Under the pieces are notes generated by a model that was given only the letters and a program-made list of their open reading frames with translations, was not told where the DNA came from and searched no databases. Positions 33,455 through 41,287 of a DNA stretch of 47,793 nt are shown piece after piece. The number at the start of each line of letters is the position of its first letter. The stretch's first letter is position 1. A program made the position numbers and the translations under genes. Origin of the DNA: Sphingomonadales bacterium (GTDB taxonomy: Bacteria > Pseudomonadota > Alphaproteobacteria > Sphingomonadales > Sphingomonadaceae); NCBI GenBank assembly GCA_017309275.1, contig JAFKLT010000068.1, positions 1 through 47,793 of the forward strand. Direction: 5' to 3'.

Positions 33455-35323
33455 CTACGCTTTCGGAAGAAGGGTCAGCGCGACTCTTAGATCCGCATCG
33501 GTCTCGCACGCCTCGATCGGGCGCCGACCGGCAAGCTTCGGGTGCGCGCTGTTGAGGAAGAGGTGCGCGCGGTCCGGATCGCGGAAAGCCTTGTTGGAAG
33601 CGGTCGTGAGCCGCTTGCGCAGTTCGTCCGCCGCTTCCGCCGCCAAAACCCGCCGCTTCCTCGCGTCCTCCGCCCGCTCGATATGGCTGAAGGCGCGCCA
33701 ATAGAGATCGTCGCTGCCGCACGCCCATTCGGTGATAGGTACCCCGTCGACGGCCGTCGATGCGAGCAAGGCCTCGGCCTCGTCCTTGAGCAGGTTTTGC
33801 GCAGCGATGGCGAAATTCCTTCGCCGGATCTCCTTCGCGTCCTCGATCCGCTTGCGCTCGGCGGCTTCTTTCGCCTCGCGCTTCTGCCGGATCCCGTCGC
33901 GCCACTCCTGAAAGGGCAAGCCGCAAAGATCGTCGACGATCGGAAGATCGCGGTAGCTGCGCGACATGTCGAAGATCGCCCGGACCCGCTTGTCCAGCGC
34001 GCGAAAATCGTCGCCGCCTTCCGCCGCTACCTTCCAGGGATTTCGGCCGTCGACATTATATCGCCGCATCCAGCGCCGGCTGAAACCATCGGGATCGGGA
34101 TGGCCGGCATCCTTGGCGATGCAGGCAACGGTGCGCTCAAGGTCATGGCGATTGTGAACGCGGGCATGAAGATCGGGGTCGACATAGAAGCGCTGCTCGT
34201 CACGCTCCCACACCACAGCCTGCCGATCGGTGAAGAGATTGAAGAGATACTCGATCACCGCTTGGCTGGGCGACCCGAAACTCTCCCGCGAGTAGCCGGC
34301 CGCCGCGAGTGCCTTCGGTTTGTAATTGCTGAGATCGGTGCGCAGCATCCATGTCGGCAGCACGCTCTCGAGATTCGCCTCGTTCGGCCACTCGCCATGG
34401 ATATGGATGTCCGATCCCGCCGAGTATTTGATGCTCGGCGTGTAGATCAGGGCATGCACGAGCGCCGCCTGCCAAAGCTGCGGCCTTACCGTGAACCAAT
34501 GGCCCATCCGGCTCTTGGCCCCGAGCAGATAGTCCAGTTCGGCATATTGCAGGTCGGCCATGATCTCCCCGACCCATTCGGTATCGACGGGAGGCTTCTG
34601 CGGTCGCTCCAGGATATGCCATCGGAGCGCCTCGCCCTTGCGCGTCGCTTCCGCCGTGACCCGCTCGGACAGCCGCTGCGCGGAACGCTCGCGATCCGGA
34701 TGATGGATCCAGTGCCGCGGTGCGTCGTGCAAAATCTGCTCGTCGAGTTCGGCGCCATCAAGCTGGCGCCAACGCACTCCGGAAAGATCGATCTCGATCA
34801 TCGGGCAGCCTGCGCGCGCGACCTTCTGCTGCTTCTCCTCATCGACCGCGTGCGACACCTTGAATTCCACCGCGCGGCGATCGGACCCGATCCACACCAT
34901 GGCATCGGGCTGGAAATCGCCCTCCGATGTCTCCAGCCTCACCTCGTCGAGCGCGAACTGCCCACCTTCGAAAACGACCTCCTCCAGTCGCTCCTCGCGC
35001 AAGACAAGGCTTGGCAGGGTGACCCGCCGGACAGCAGCCAGCAGCAGCTTGGCGTAGAGATGCAGGGCCGTCTCGCCTGAGCATCGGCTGTCGGACTGGT
35101 GCGCGAAATGTTTCCGCATCTTCTTCGGGAGCCGAAGGGTCAGTCGTTCCTTGCATCCAAGGCAGGTAAAGGGGCCGTCGCGGTGCGATACGATCTGCTC
35201 GACGTGCCGAACCACGCCATCGCCGCATGCAGCGAAAGGCACCCGCAAGCCCGAGGGATCGGGCTTCGTTGTGCAAGGCCGCTGAGGTAGGGTCGGCCAC
35301 TCAGGAGCAAAATGCTCGTCCAC
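33455..35323 (-). CDS. CoiA-like nuclease with ParS/Xre-like tail
   Basis: A 622-residue protein. The N-terminus carries the CoiA-family zinc-finger layout: CLGCKERL (C54, C57), KHFAHQSDSRC (H72, H75, C81), then ETALHLYAKLLL. A PD-(D/E)xK nuclease core follows with D140 in QPDAMVW and E153-x-K155 in AVEFKVSH. The middle is helical and unassigned. The last 35 residues, LNSAHPKLAGRRPIEACETD and onward, resemble the toxin-binding motif of ParS/Xre (DUF2384) antitoxins. CoiA proteins act in competence; element-borne relatives probably process DNA in conjugation or defence. It lies just upstream of the minus-strand nuclease-TPR gene. Confidence 0.75.
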   Translation of the reverse strand: MDEHFAPEWPTLPQRPCTTKPDPSGLRVPFAACGDGVVRHVEQIVSHRDGPFTCLGCKERLTLRLPKKMRKHFAHQSDSRCSGETALHLYAKLLLAAVRRVTLPSLVLREERLEEVVFEGGQFALDEVRLETSEGDFQPDAMVWIGSDRRAVEFKVSHAVDEEKQQKVARAGCPMIEIDLSGVRWRQLDGAELDEQILHDAPRHWIHHPDRERSAQRLSERVTAEATRKGEALRWHILERPQKPPVDTEWVGEIMADLQYAELDYLLGAKSRMGHWFTVRPQLWQAALVHALIYTPSIKYSAGSDIHIHGEWPNEANLESVLPTWMLRTDLSNYKPKALAAAGYSRESFGSPSQAVIEYLFNLFTDRQAVVWERDEQRFYVDPDLHARVHNRHDLERTVACIAKDAGHPDPDGFSRRWMRRYNVDGRNPWKVAAEGGDDFRALDKRVRAIFDMSRSYRDLPIVDDLCGLPFQEWRDGIRQKREAKEAAERKRIEDAKEIRRRNFAIAAQNLLKDEAEALLASTAVDGVPITEWACGSDDLYWRAFSHIERAEDARKRRVLAAEAADELRKRLTTASNKAFRDPDRAHLFLNSAHPKLAGRRPIEACETDADLRVALTLLPKA

Positions 35324-35373
35324 AGGCCGATCATAATCGACCCTGTGGCTGCATACAAAAGACTCTTTACCGC

Positions 35374-35589
35374 CTAACGCCGCGCCTTCGCAAAACCGCG
35401 ATCGGTCGCAATGAACCGCTCAAGCATCGGCGGTATCAGCCGTTCGATCGGCAGTGGCTCGGACAGACCATTTTCCTTCGCGTGTGCCGCGGCATAGTCG
35501 GCCAGATCGCGCGCGAGCTTGCCCGTGAGTTCGACAGTGGCCTTGACCGGCTTCTCCTCGACGATTGGCCCGAGGCGTAATCCGCTCAT
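35374..35589 (-). CDS. DUF2274 protein
   Basis: A 71-residue protein with KATVELTGKLARDLADYAAA and IERLIPPMLERFIATDRGFA. I recognise it as DUF2274, which regularly follows trbI in alphaproteobacterial trb operons. It overlaps the trbI stop by 4 bases (ATGA). It resembles a small ribbon-helix-helix-like or accessory conjugation protein; its role is unknown. Confidence 0.85.
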   Translation of the reverse strand: MSGLRLGPIVEEKPVKATVELTGKLARDLADYAAAHAKENGLSEPLPIERLIPPMLERFIATDRGFAKARR

Positions 35590-36806
35590 CGCCCATCCGC
35601 CTGCGGCTCGAGAATGAGGTCGCGGGTGACGATCACGCGGAGCGCGAACCCCGGGCGAATGGTGAGCGTCGGGCGAACGGCGAGCTCGCGCTCGACGATG
35701 CGGCGTCCGGCCTGACTCGTGCTGTCCTGCATCCCGTAGCGCAGCGCCCGGGCGAGTTCGTCGTCGCCGCCGACGCTAAGTTCGCTTCCGACCCCGAGCA
35801 GGGTCGAGACGAGCGCGGCCCGGACCATCCGGCCCCAATGATTGTTCACCCTGTCCTCGAGCCCCGACATGCCTGCGGCGTCGGCGCCGGGCTGGCGTTC
35901 GAGGCGGATCGATCGTCCTCCGGGAAGGATCAGGCGATCCCATGCGAGGAGCATCCGGCTCTGACCCGCCGCGATCTCGCTGTCATATTCGCCGATCAAC
36001 CGCGAGCCCTGCGGGATGAGCAGGATGCGCCCGGTCGGACTGTCGTAGACATTCTGCGTTACCTGCGCGCTGATCTGGCCTGGCAGGTCGGAACGAATGC
36101 CCGTGATGAGCGCTGCCGGAATCACGGTCCCGGCCTGAACGATCAGCCCGGAGCTCGGCGTGATCAGCCGCTCGGCGCTTTCGAGGGGCTTTTTCGGCCC
36201 CGACGCCAGAAACTGGCGCCGCCCCTCACTGACCGTGCGAGGCTCCGCCGCCTGCTCGGGCTCGGCCGCCGTAGCGGGCACAATGTCTGTTGCTGCGGAA
36301 CTTGTGGTTCCGCCTGCCAGAAAGAGCCGGCTCGTCTGGGCGCTCTCACGCTCCTGCATGGCACGCTGCCGCGCCTGCTCGGCCGCGGCCTCGCGCGGGT
36401 CGGGAGGCGCGCCCGCCTCTGCTCCGATCGGCGGCACGGGGATGGCATCGCCGCCTCCCTGCGCCGCGACGATCGGCCGGCCAAGGTCGCCGGGGAGCGG
36501 CGGGCCAAGCTTGGGCACGGCGCCGTAGTCGGCAGGCGCCCCGGTGACCGCGTCGGGCCGCGCATTGTTGCTCGCCTCGTATAGCTCCTGCCGCTCGGCC
36601 GGGGCCGGCGTGCGTAGCGCCCACATCAGCGATGCCGCGATCGCGATGCCGCCGGCACCACCGATGACCGCCAGCGTTTTGCGCGACAGACGCATGACCC
36701 GCGGCGTCTCGCCCGCGAGGCGGAACGCATCGGGACTCGCGGGGGCGATCGGCGCTACGTCGGCCTCGGGCACTGCCTCGGCGCCGGGCTGGTCGGGCGC
36801 CGTCAC
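35586..36806 (-). CDS. trbI: Conjugal transfer protein TrbI (VirB10-like)
   Basis: A 406-residue type IV secretion component that links the inner and outer membranes. One membrane helix is at about residues 44-63 after a short cytoplasmic tail, followed by a Pro/Ala/Gln-rich periplasmic stretch and the VirB10 domain at about 190-400: GTVIPAALITGIRSDLPG, YDSPTGRILLIPQGSRLIG, LLAWDRLILPGGRSIRL, NNHWGRMVRAALVSTLLG. Length is normal. It overlaps trbG upstream and DUF2274 downstream by 4 bases each, the usual trb order. Because the rest of the operon is absent here, the element probably cannot transfer by itself. Confidence 0.94.
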   Translation of the reverse strand: MTAPDQPGAEAVPEADVAPIAPASPDAFRLAGETPRVMRLSRKTLAVIGGAGGIAIAASLMWALRTPAPAERQELYEASNNARPDAVTGAPADYGAVPKLGPPLPGDLGRPIVAAQGGGDAIPVPPIGAEAGAPPDPREAAAEQARQRAMQERESAQTSRLFLAGGTTSSAATDIVPATAAEPEQAAEPRTVSEGRRQFLASGPKKPLESAERLITPSSGLIVQAGTVIPAALITGIRSDLPGQISAQVTQNVYDSPTGRILLIPQGSRLIGEYDSEIAAGQSRMLLAWDRLILPGGRSIRLERQPGADAAGMSGLEDRVNNHWGRMVRAALVSTLLGVGSELSVGGDDELARALRYGMQDSTSQAGRRIVERELAVRPTLTIRPGFALRVIVTRDLILEPQADGR

Positions 36807-37639
36807 GACCGCCCTCGCGGGCGCGGCGTTTCGCGTTCGATCCGCACGGCCTTGGCGCCTCGCCCGCTGCCGAGGCGAAGTTCGGCGCGATCGAAGAGGC
36901 GGTCGACGATCATGTATCGGCCATCGACGCGGTAGTTGAGCAGTTCCGCCGCGCCCTTCTCGCCGATCGCGAACAGCGGGGGCATGTCCGCGGTTGCGAT
37001 CGCAGCGCCAAACTCGACGAAGAGCTGGCGGCTATCGTCAAAGACCCGCACCGGCCGCCAAGGGACCTTCGCGCCCGAGATACGATAAGCAAAGCTCAAC
37101 GCCGCGAAATCGATGCCGCCGGCAACCGGAGCGAGCCGCGCCTGTTCGGTCTCGGCGGCGCGAAGCGCGATCAGCTCGTCCTGCGGGTAGGACCAGGAGA
37201 CCGCCGCCATATAGGTGGCGGGCGTCGCGCGCAGCTCGATGTGATAGGTCCGACGGCTGGTGTTGATGACCAGATTCGTCATGATGTCGGGGCGCGTGGG
37301 CTTCACCAAAATATGAACGCGGCGCGACGCGCCCGTCCCGCTCACCGTATCGCCGATGACCCAGCGCACCGTGTCGCCGGCCGCGACCGGCCCCGGACCG
37401 ACAAGCTCCTCGCCTTCCTGCAATGCGATGTCGGTGACCTGTCCGGGGGCGGTATAGACCTGGAACAACGCGCCGTCGGCCCATGCATATTTCTGGATGG
37501 CGTTGAGGAAGGTCGCGCGCTCGGGCTGGACGCGCGCCGCGTCGTTCGCGCGGCCGACCTGCGTGCGCGGATCGGCGGGTGCGGCCTGCGCTGGCAGCGC
37601 GAGCGTGGCGGCGCCGATAAGAAGGGTAAGGCGGATCAT
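36803..37639 (-). CDS. trbG: Conjugal transfer protein TrbG (VirB9-like)
   Basis: A 278-residue periplasmic/outer-membrane core component of the trb type IV secretion system. A signal peptide (MIRLTLLIGAATLALPAQA) precedes the VirB9/CagX domain: YAWADGALFQVYTAPGQVTD, LQEGEELVG, VHILVKPTRPDIMTNLVINT, RTYHIELRA, FDDSRQLFVEF. The ATG at 37639 overlaps the stop of the trbF remnant (ATGA); the frame is open upstream but codes noise. It overlaps trbI by 4 bases. Confidence 0.93.
   Translation of the reverse strand: MIRLTLLIGAATLALPAQAAPADPRTQVGRANDAARVQPERATFLNAIQKYAWADGALFQVYTAPGQVTDIALQEGEELVGPGPVAAGDTVRWVIGDTVSGTGASRRVHILVKPTRPDIMTNLVINTSRRTYHIELRATPATYMAAVSWSYPQDELIALRAAETEQARLAPVAGGIDFAALSFAYRISGAKVPWRPVRVFDDSRQLFVEFGAAIATADMPPLFAIGEKGAAELLNYRVDGRYMIVDRLFDRAELRLGSGRGAKAVRIERETPRPRGRS
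36807..36807 (-). other. trb operon coupling point
   Basis: The three stop/start overlaps at 37636-37639, 36803-36806 and 35586-35589 show that the surviving trb genes are still translationally coupled, which argues for recent decay of the operon rather than old scatter. Confidence 0.4.
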
Positions 37640-37767
37640 TGGCTGAGCTCCTTCGACCAAGAAATGGGCATCACCGCATAGCCTTTTGTCGTTTCGATAA
37701 GGACGATGATCGTCATCATCGTGCGGGCGAGGCTCCAGCCGAGCGATTGAGCGGTGGAAAGCGGCAT
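37636..37767 (-). pseudogene. Remnant of trbF (VirB8-like), 3' end only
   Basis: A 43-residue frame ending KGYAVMPISWSKELSQ. The last residues resemble the end of TrbF, which normally closes with a YVxxIxWxxEL-type motif, and the 4-base overlap with trbG is the normal trbF-trbG arrangement. The N-terminal 200 or so residues of TrbF and all upstream trb genes (trbB-trbL, expected on the right) are missing. The break lies between about 37700 and 37840. The short N-terminal part from ATG 37767 (MPLSTAQSLGWSL) appears to be foreign sequence joined by the deletion. Confidence 0.6.
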
Positions 37768-38049
37768 GGGTTTGGCTCCTGTCCTTTCGGAGCGGGACCG
37801 TTCCCGCTCGACAGTCGCCCCGCCGGCCGGGGGCGGGCCGCAATCACCGCAGCAAGGCTGCGGCCGCACGCGAAGCGTAGCGGACCCTTCACGGGTTGAT
37901 TGAAGGAGGCCCGGCTCCGAGCCCAGGGACCAGCGGCTATCGAGAGCGGGTACGGTTTCGCGGGGGAGAGGCCCTCACGCCTTCCTCCCGGACCATAATC
38001 TGCGTGCCCCGTCGCCCCGGTGTGCGCGAAGAACAGGGAGAATTATCGG

Positions 38050-38964
38050 ATGTCAGGTCAGCAAAGCGAGTTCGGATATTATCCGCGGCCGCTCGATATC
38101 ACGGTTGGACCGGTGTCGATTGCGACCCGCGATGGGCTCGACGATATGGTGAAGAGCGTCAACGAGGACGAATGGCGCGAGGGCAAGTGGATATATTCGC
38201 CGTTCAGGGAGGTTTCCCACCTCGGCGGGGGGCTTAACACCCGCCCCTATCCCGCTCGGGTTTTCAGTCTCCCGAAGACCCACGACATCACCCATGCCAC
38301 GGCGCCGGACCTCGACCAGGTGAACTTTCATGTGTGGAGCCTGTCGTTCTTCAAGGGAATGCGGTTCACGATCACCGAGGCCGGGTTTCTTGATTCGACG
38401 CCAGTCGAGCCCGATGTCCTCGTCGACTTCCTTCTGCTGGGTGGCAGCCTGGAGAAGTCGATCGAACTCGCGGAGGCATTCTGGATCGACAATCTCGCAG
38501 TGCCCGAGCGAGCGCGCATCTGGGTCGCCGCAGTCCATGCCCTGTTCCTGAGTCAGAACCCGCAGCATCTACAGTTCGAACGCTTTCTGTATCTTTATAC
38601 CGCGCTCGATGCCTGCTTTGCACTTGCGAAGTCTTTGAACCCTCCGGCAAGGAATTTGTCACATGGGCAGCGCATCGCCTGGATGTGCGACTGGCTCGGG
38701 GTGCCGGTTCCGGCATGGGCCGATCCGGCTGCAGCGGGCGGGGTAGAGGTGGCGGCGATGCGCAATCCGATGATCCACGAAGGCCTCTACATGGGCGAGC
38801 CGCTCGGCTTTGCACTTCATGGCGTAGGCGGGGGGCCAAACCTCACCCTCGAAATGTCCGGCTTGGTTTCCCGGCTGCTCGTCGCGCTCCTCGGCGCGCG
38901 AAACAATCGCTATATAACCAGTTCCACCGGCACCCGCCAAAGACAGGGGCTCGACCTTGGCTAA
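38050..38964 (+). CDS. HEPN/ApeA-like protein
   Basis: A 304-residue protein with a mixed N-terminal half (WIYSPFREVSHLGGG, NFHVWSLSFFKGMRFTIT) and an all-helical C-terminal half with the HEPN signature RNPMIHEG (R238, N239, H243, R-x4-H) near its end and FLYLYTALDACFALAKS before it. This architecture resembles ApeA-type predicted RNases. It begins a tight three-gene operon; AGGGAG lies seven bases before the ATG. The next gene starts inside its last three codons. I infer an RNase effector; the N-terminal half may sense the trigger. Confidence 0.7.
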   Translation: MSGQQSEFGYYPRPLDITVGPVSIATRDGLDDMVKSVNEDEWREGKWIYSPFREVSHLGGGLNTRPYPARVFSLPKTHDITHATAPDLDQVNFHVWSLSFFKGMRFTITEAGFLDSTPVEPDVLVDFLLLGGSLEKSIELAEAFWIDNLAVPERARIWVAAVHALFLSQNPQHLQFERFLYLYTALDACFALAKSLNPPARNLSHGQRIAWMCDWLGVPVPAWADPAAAGGVEVAAMRNPMIHEGLYMGEPLGFALHGVGGGPNLTLEMSGLVSRLLVALLGARNNRYITSSTGTRQRQGLDLG

Positions 38965-39808
38965 ACCTGCAAAGACAAAAGCGCCCGCCTATGAGCAGCG
39001 CCTGATCCTGTTTCTCGACTTCCTGGCCTTCAAGGAGGTGGTGGCCGAGACCGAGCGCGACGCGACGGCGCTCGAGCGCCTCGTCGCGGCACTCGACGAG
39101 GTGGGCCAGACGGTCGAGCCTGGCCTTTCGAAGAGCGAGCGCGTCACCCAATTCTCGGATTCGCTCGTCCTGTCCTACAAGGTCGAAGAGACCTCAGCAG
39201 TCTTCTGGATGATCGATGCGATCGCCCGCACCGTCGTGCTCCTCGCCGATCGCGGCTATCTGCTGCGCGGCGCCGTGACGGTCGGGAAATTGCTTCACGA
39301 CAAGCGGCACATTGTCGGGCCGGCAATGGTCAAGGCCTATGAGCTGGAATCGCGCACCGCATGCTTTCCCCGCGTGATCGTCGACCGCGAGGTGCTCAGG
39401 ATGGCGCGCACCTACAGGCAACCGCAGCATTCGGGGCCGCAGGAAGAGCGCTATGTCCGGTCCTTTCTGGATGAGGACAAGGACGGCTGGCTGTTCATCG
39501 ACTACCTCTCCTGGGACAAGGTGGTCGAGGCCATGGGCTGCGAACATGACGCCTATCCGGACTATCTCGGCCGGATGGCACGGTTGATCCGAAAGGGGTT
39601 GAAGCATGCCGACCCGCGTGTCGCGCGCAAATATCTGTGGCTGCGCAAGCGCTTTCTCAAGGCGATGAAGCCCTATCGGGACCTTCCCGCCAATAAGGTG
39701 AACGATCCCGATTTCTGCGCGGCGATCGACGCGCTGCCGCGAATGCGCAAGCGCGCCCGCAAGGCGCGGAAGCGCGTGAAGGCATTCGACGCAAAGGCAG
39801 CTGCGTGA
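38957..39808 (+). CDS. Predicted nucleotide-cyclase-like protein
   Basis: A 283-residue protein whose first 150 residues follow the class III nucleotide cyclase fold: ILFLDFLAFKEVV (D21, as in the hFxDxxGF strand), VTQFSDSLVLSY (D68, as in the GD hairpin), LRGAVTVGKLLHD and IVGPAMVKAYELES (as in the GIHTG and GxxVNxAxRLE segments). Both metal-binding aspartate positions are present. The C-terminal part is basic (KRARKARKRVKAF). The start is TTG 38957 with AGGGG upstream, overlapping the HEPN gene by 8 bases; it ends overlapping the third gene. Whether it makes a cyclic nucleotide is inference. Confidence 0.6.
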   Translation: MAKPAKTKAPAYEQRLILFLDFLAFKEVVAETERDATALERLVAALDEVGQTVEPGLSKSERVTQFSDSLVLSYKVEETSAVFWMIDAIARTVVLLADRGYLLRGAVTVGKLLHDKRHIVGPAMVKAYELESRTACFPRVIVDREVLRMARTYRQPQHSGPQEERYVRSFLDEDKDGWLFIDYLSWDKVVEAMGCEHDAYPDYLGRMARLIRKGLKHADPRVARKYLWLRKRFLKAMKPYRDLPANKVNDPDFCAAIDALPRMRKRARKARKRVKAFDAKAAA

Positions 39809-40923
39809 TGGAGCCTCAAGGTGTCGCGGGAAGCGACGGCAAGGCCGCGGCACCGACCGCCAAGGCTGCCCCGGCGGTCCCCGAACGCCAGCATCCATCC
39901 ATCTTCCACTATCCGATCGACGCCTGCGACGTCAGCGACAAACCCTCGCTCGAAGCGTTTCGCGAGAAACTCCAGCATTGGTCCGAGCTGTTTGAGCGTG
40001 ATCCCGACGCATCGCTCGCCGGGCAGTTCGCCGACATGATGTGGTTCGACATAGCCTGGCGCACGGCGAATGAGGCGCGGCAGTTCGCTGATGACGACGG
40101 CACCCGCGGCTCGACCGCGCCGCTGATCGCGATGATGCTCGACCGCGGCTATCTTGCCGGACAGGTCATCTCGATCACCCGGCTGCTTGAGAAAGCACCT
40201 GCGAACCAGCCAAAGAAGGCCGTGATCTCACTCCCGCGGATCGTCGACGAGATGCGCGCGGCGCGCGAGATTATGACGCGCGAGAATTTCGTGTGCCGCG
40301 ACGCGCTGCCTTATGACTATGAAGCCTTGCTGGCGGCGGAGCTGGAGCGGCTGTCCGCCGAAATGGCGGCCAATCCGAACAAGGCGCGGCGGGTGAGCCT
40401 CAGCCTGTCGGGACCCGAAGGGTTCGATCAGGCGCGGAAGGAGCATGAGTTGTTCGACCTGTTGTCGGGGGTCGCTCCGGAAAATCGGGCGCGCGGCGAC
40501 CTGATTGGCGAGGCCTTTTTCGACCGGCTGGACGAGTTGCTCGCGCGGCCGCCGCTTCCCGAGATCAAGGCGCTGCGCAACAAGAGCATCGCGCATGCGG
40601 CCGACGCTTTTTCGCGCGCGCAGGCGAAAGGGCTCCGGTCAGGCCTCACCATTCACGATCTCGACCGCGCCCATTATCTGCTGTTCGCGGTATTCCAGAC
40701 GCTGTCGGTCGTGCTGTTCGGCGTCTGGCGCGCCTCGCCCGTCCCCGTTCCGCAGCACAATATGTTCGAACATCTCACCGAGCCGTTTCTCGCCGGGAAG
40801 CGGCTCGAGGCGATGCGCGCCTTCTGGGACAAGCATATCGGCGAGCGCGAAGGCTGGATGAACGACGCTTTCCGCGAGGTCGTACCCGATCCCGCAAAGG
40901 CCAAAGCCGGAGACGGAAGCTAA
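39808..40923 (+). CDS. HEPN AbiU2-like protein
   Basis: A 371-residue, mostly helical protein. Residues 30-80 (FHYPIDACDVSDK, FADMMWFDIAWRT) and 105-130 are hydrophobic helices. Near residue 257 it has ALRNKSIAHAAD, a HEPN R-x5-H motif (R257, N258, H263) of the AbiU2 type, followed by LDRAHYLLFAVFQ. It starts at ATG 39808, sharing one base with the previous stop. HEPN proteins of this kind are predicted RNases of abortive infection. It is the last gene of the operon; the next gene, 80 bases on, belongs to metal resistance. Confidence 0.72.
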   Translation: MEPQGVAGSDGKAAAPTAKAAPAVPERQHPSIFHYPIDACDVSDKPSLEAFREKLQHWSELFERDPDASLAGQFADMMWFDIAWRTANEARQFADDDGTRGSTAPLIAMMLDRGYLAGQVISITRLLEKAPANQPKKAVISLPRIVDEMRAAREIMTRENFVCRDALPYDYEALLAAELERLSAEMAANPNKARRVSLSLSGPEGFDQARKEHELFDLLSGVAPENRARGDLIGEAFFDRLDELLARPPLPEIKALRNKSIAHAADAFSRAQAKGLRSGLTIHDLDRAHYLLFAVFQTLSVVLFGVWRASPVPVPQHNMFEHLTEPFLAGKRLEAMRAFWDKHIGEREGWMNDAFREVVPDPAKAKAGDGS

Positions 40924-40981
40924 ATCCCACTCCGTTGGCAACCCTGCTTTCCGAGCGACGCCGCTTGCCTTTTTGCTCTAG

Positions 40982-41004
40982 ATAGGGGTAGAGGGTATCC
41001 CTAT
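40982..41004 (+). promoter_or_regulatory. Candidate RcnR/DmeR operator
   Basis: ATAGGGG-TAGAGGG-TATCCCTAT contains the inverted pair ATAGGG/CCCTAT with an inner G-rich stretch, as in RcnR/DmeR-type Ni/Co operators. It covers the start codon at 41003, so the repressor would block its own translation start; the transcript may be leaderless, with a weak -35-like TTGCCT at 40965-40970. Confidence 0.6.
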
Positions 41005-41278
41005 GGCACATCTTTCAGGCGATAATTCCGAACTCATTGCGCGCGTCCGCCGCATCAGCGGACAGGTTGGCGCGATCGAGCGAGCGCTCCAGTCGCAGGC
41101 GCCGTGCGCCGAAGTTCTGCATCTTGTTGCGGCAGTCCGCGGCGCGGTCGCCGGGCTCATCGAGGAAGTGATCTCCGATCATCTCGAGGAGCATGTCTCG
41201 CGCCCGGGGCTGACCGACGCCGAGCGCGCGGCCGGTGCCGAGGAGTTGCTCACCGTTATCCGCCGCTACAGCAAATAG
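41003..41278 (+). CDS. Ni/Co-responsive repressor (RcnR/DmeR-like)
   Basis: A 91-residue all-helical CsoR/RcnR/FrmR-family repressor. The metal ligands fit the Ni/Co-sensing RcnR set exactly: His3, Cys35 (APCAEVLH), His60 and His64 (SDHLEEHV). FrmR formaldehyde sensors and CsoR copper sensors use other combinations. The start at 41003 keeps His3 in place. The transporter gene begins 10 bases after its stop. It represses this two-gene operon until cobalt or nickel is in excess. Confidence 0.9.
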   Translation: MAHLSGDNSELIARVRRISGQVGAIERALQSQAPCAEVLHLVAAVRGAVAGLIEEVISDHLEEHVSRPGLTDAERAAGAEELLTVIRRYSK

Positions 41279-41287
41279 GATCGCATA

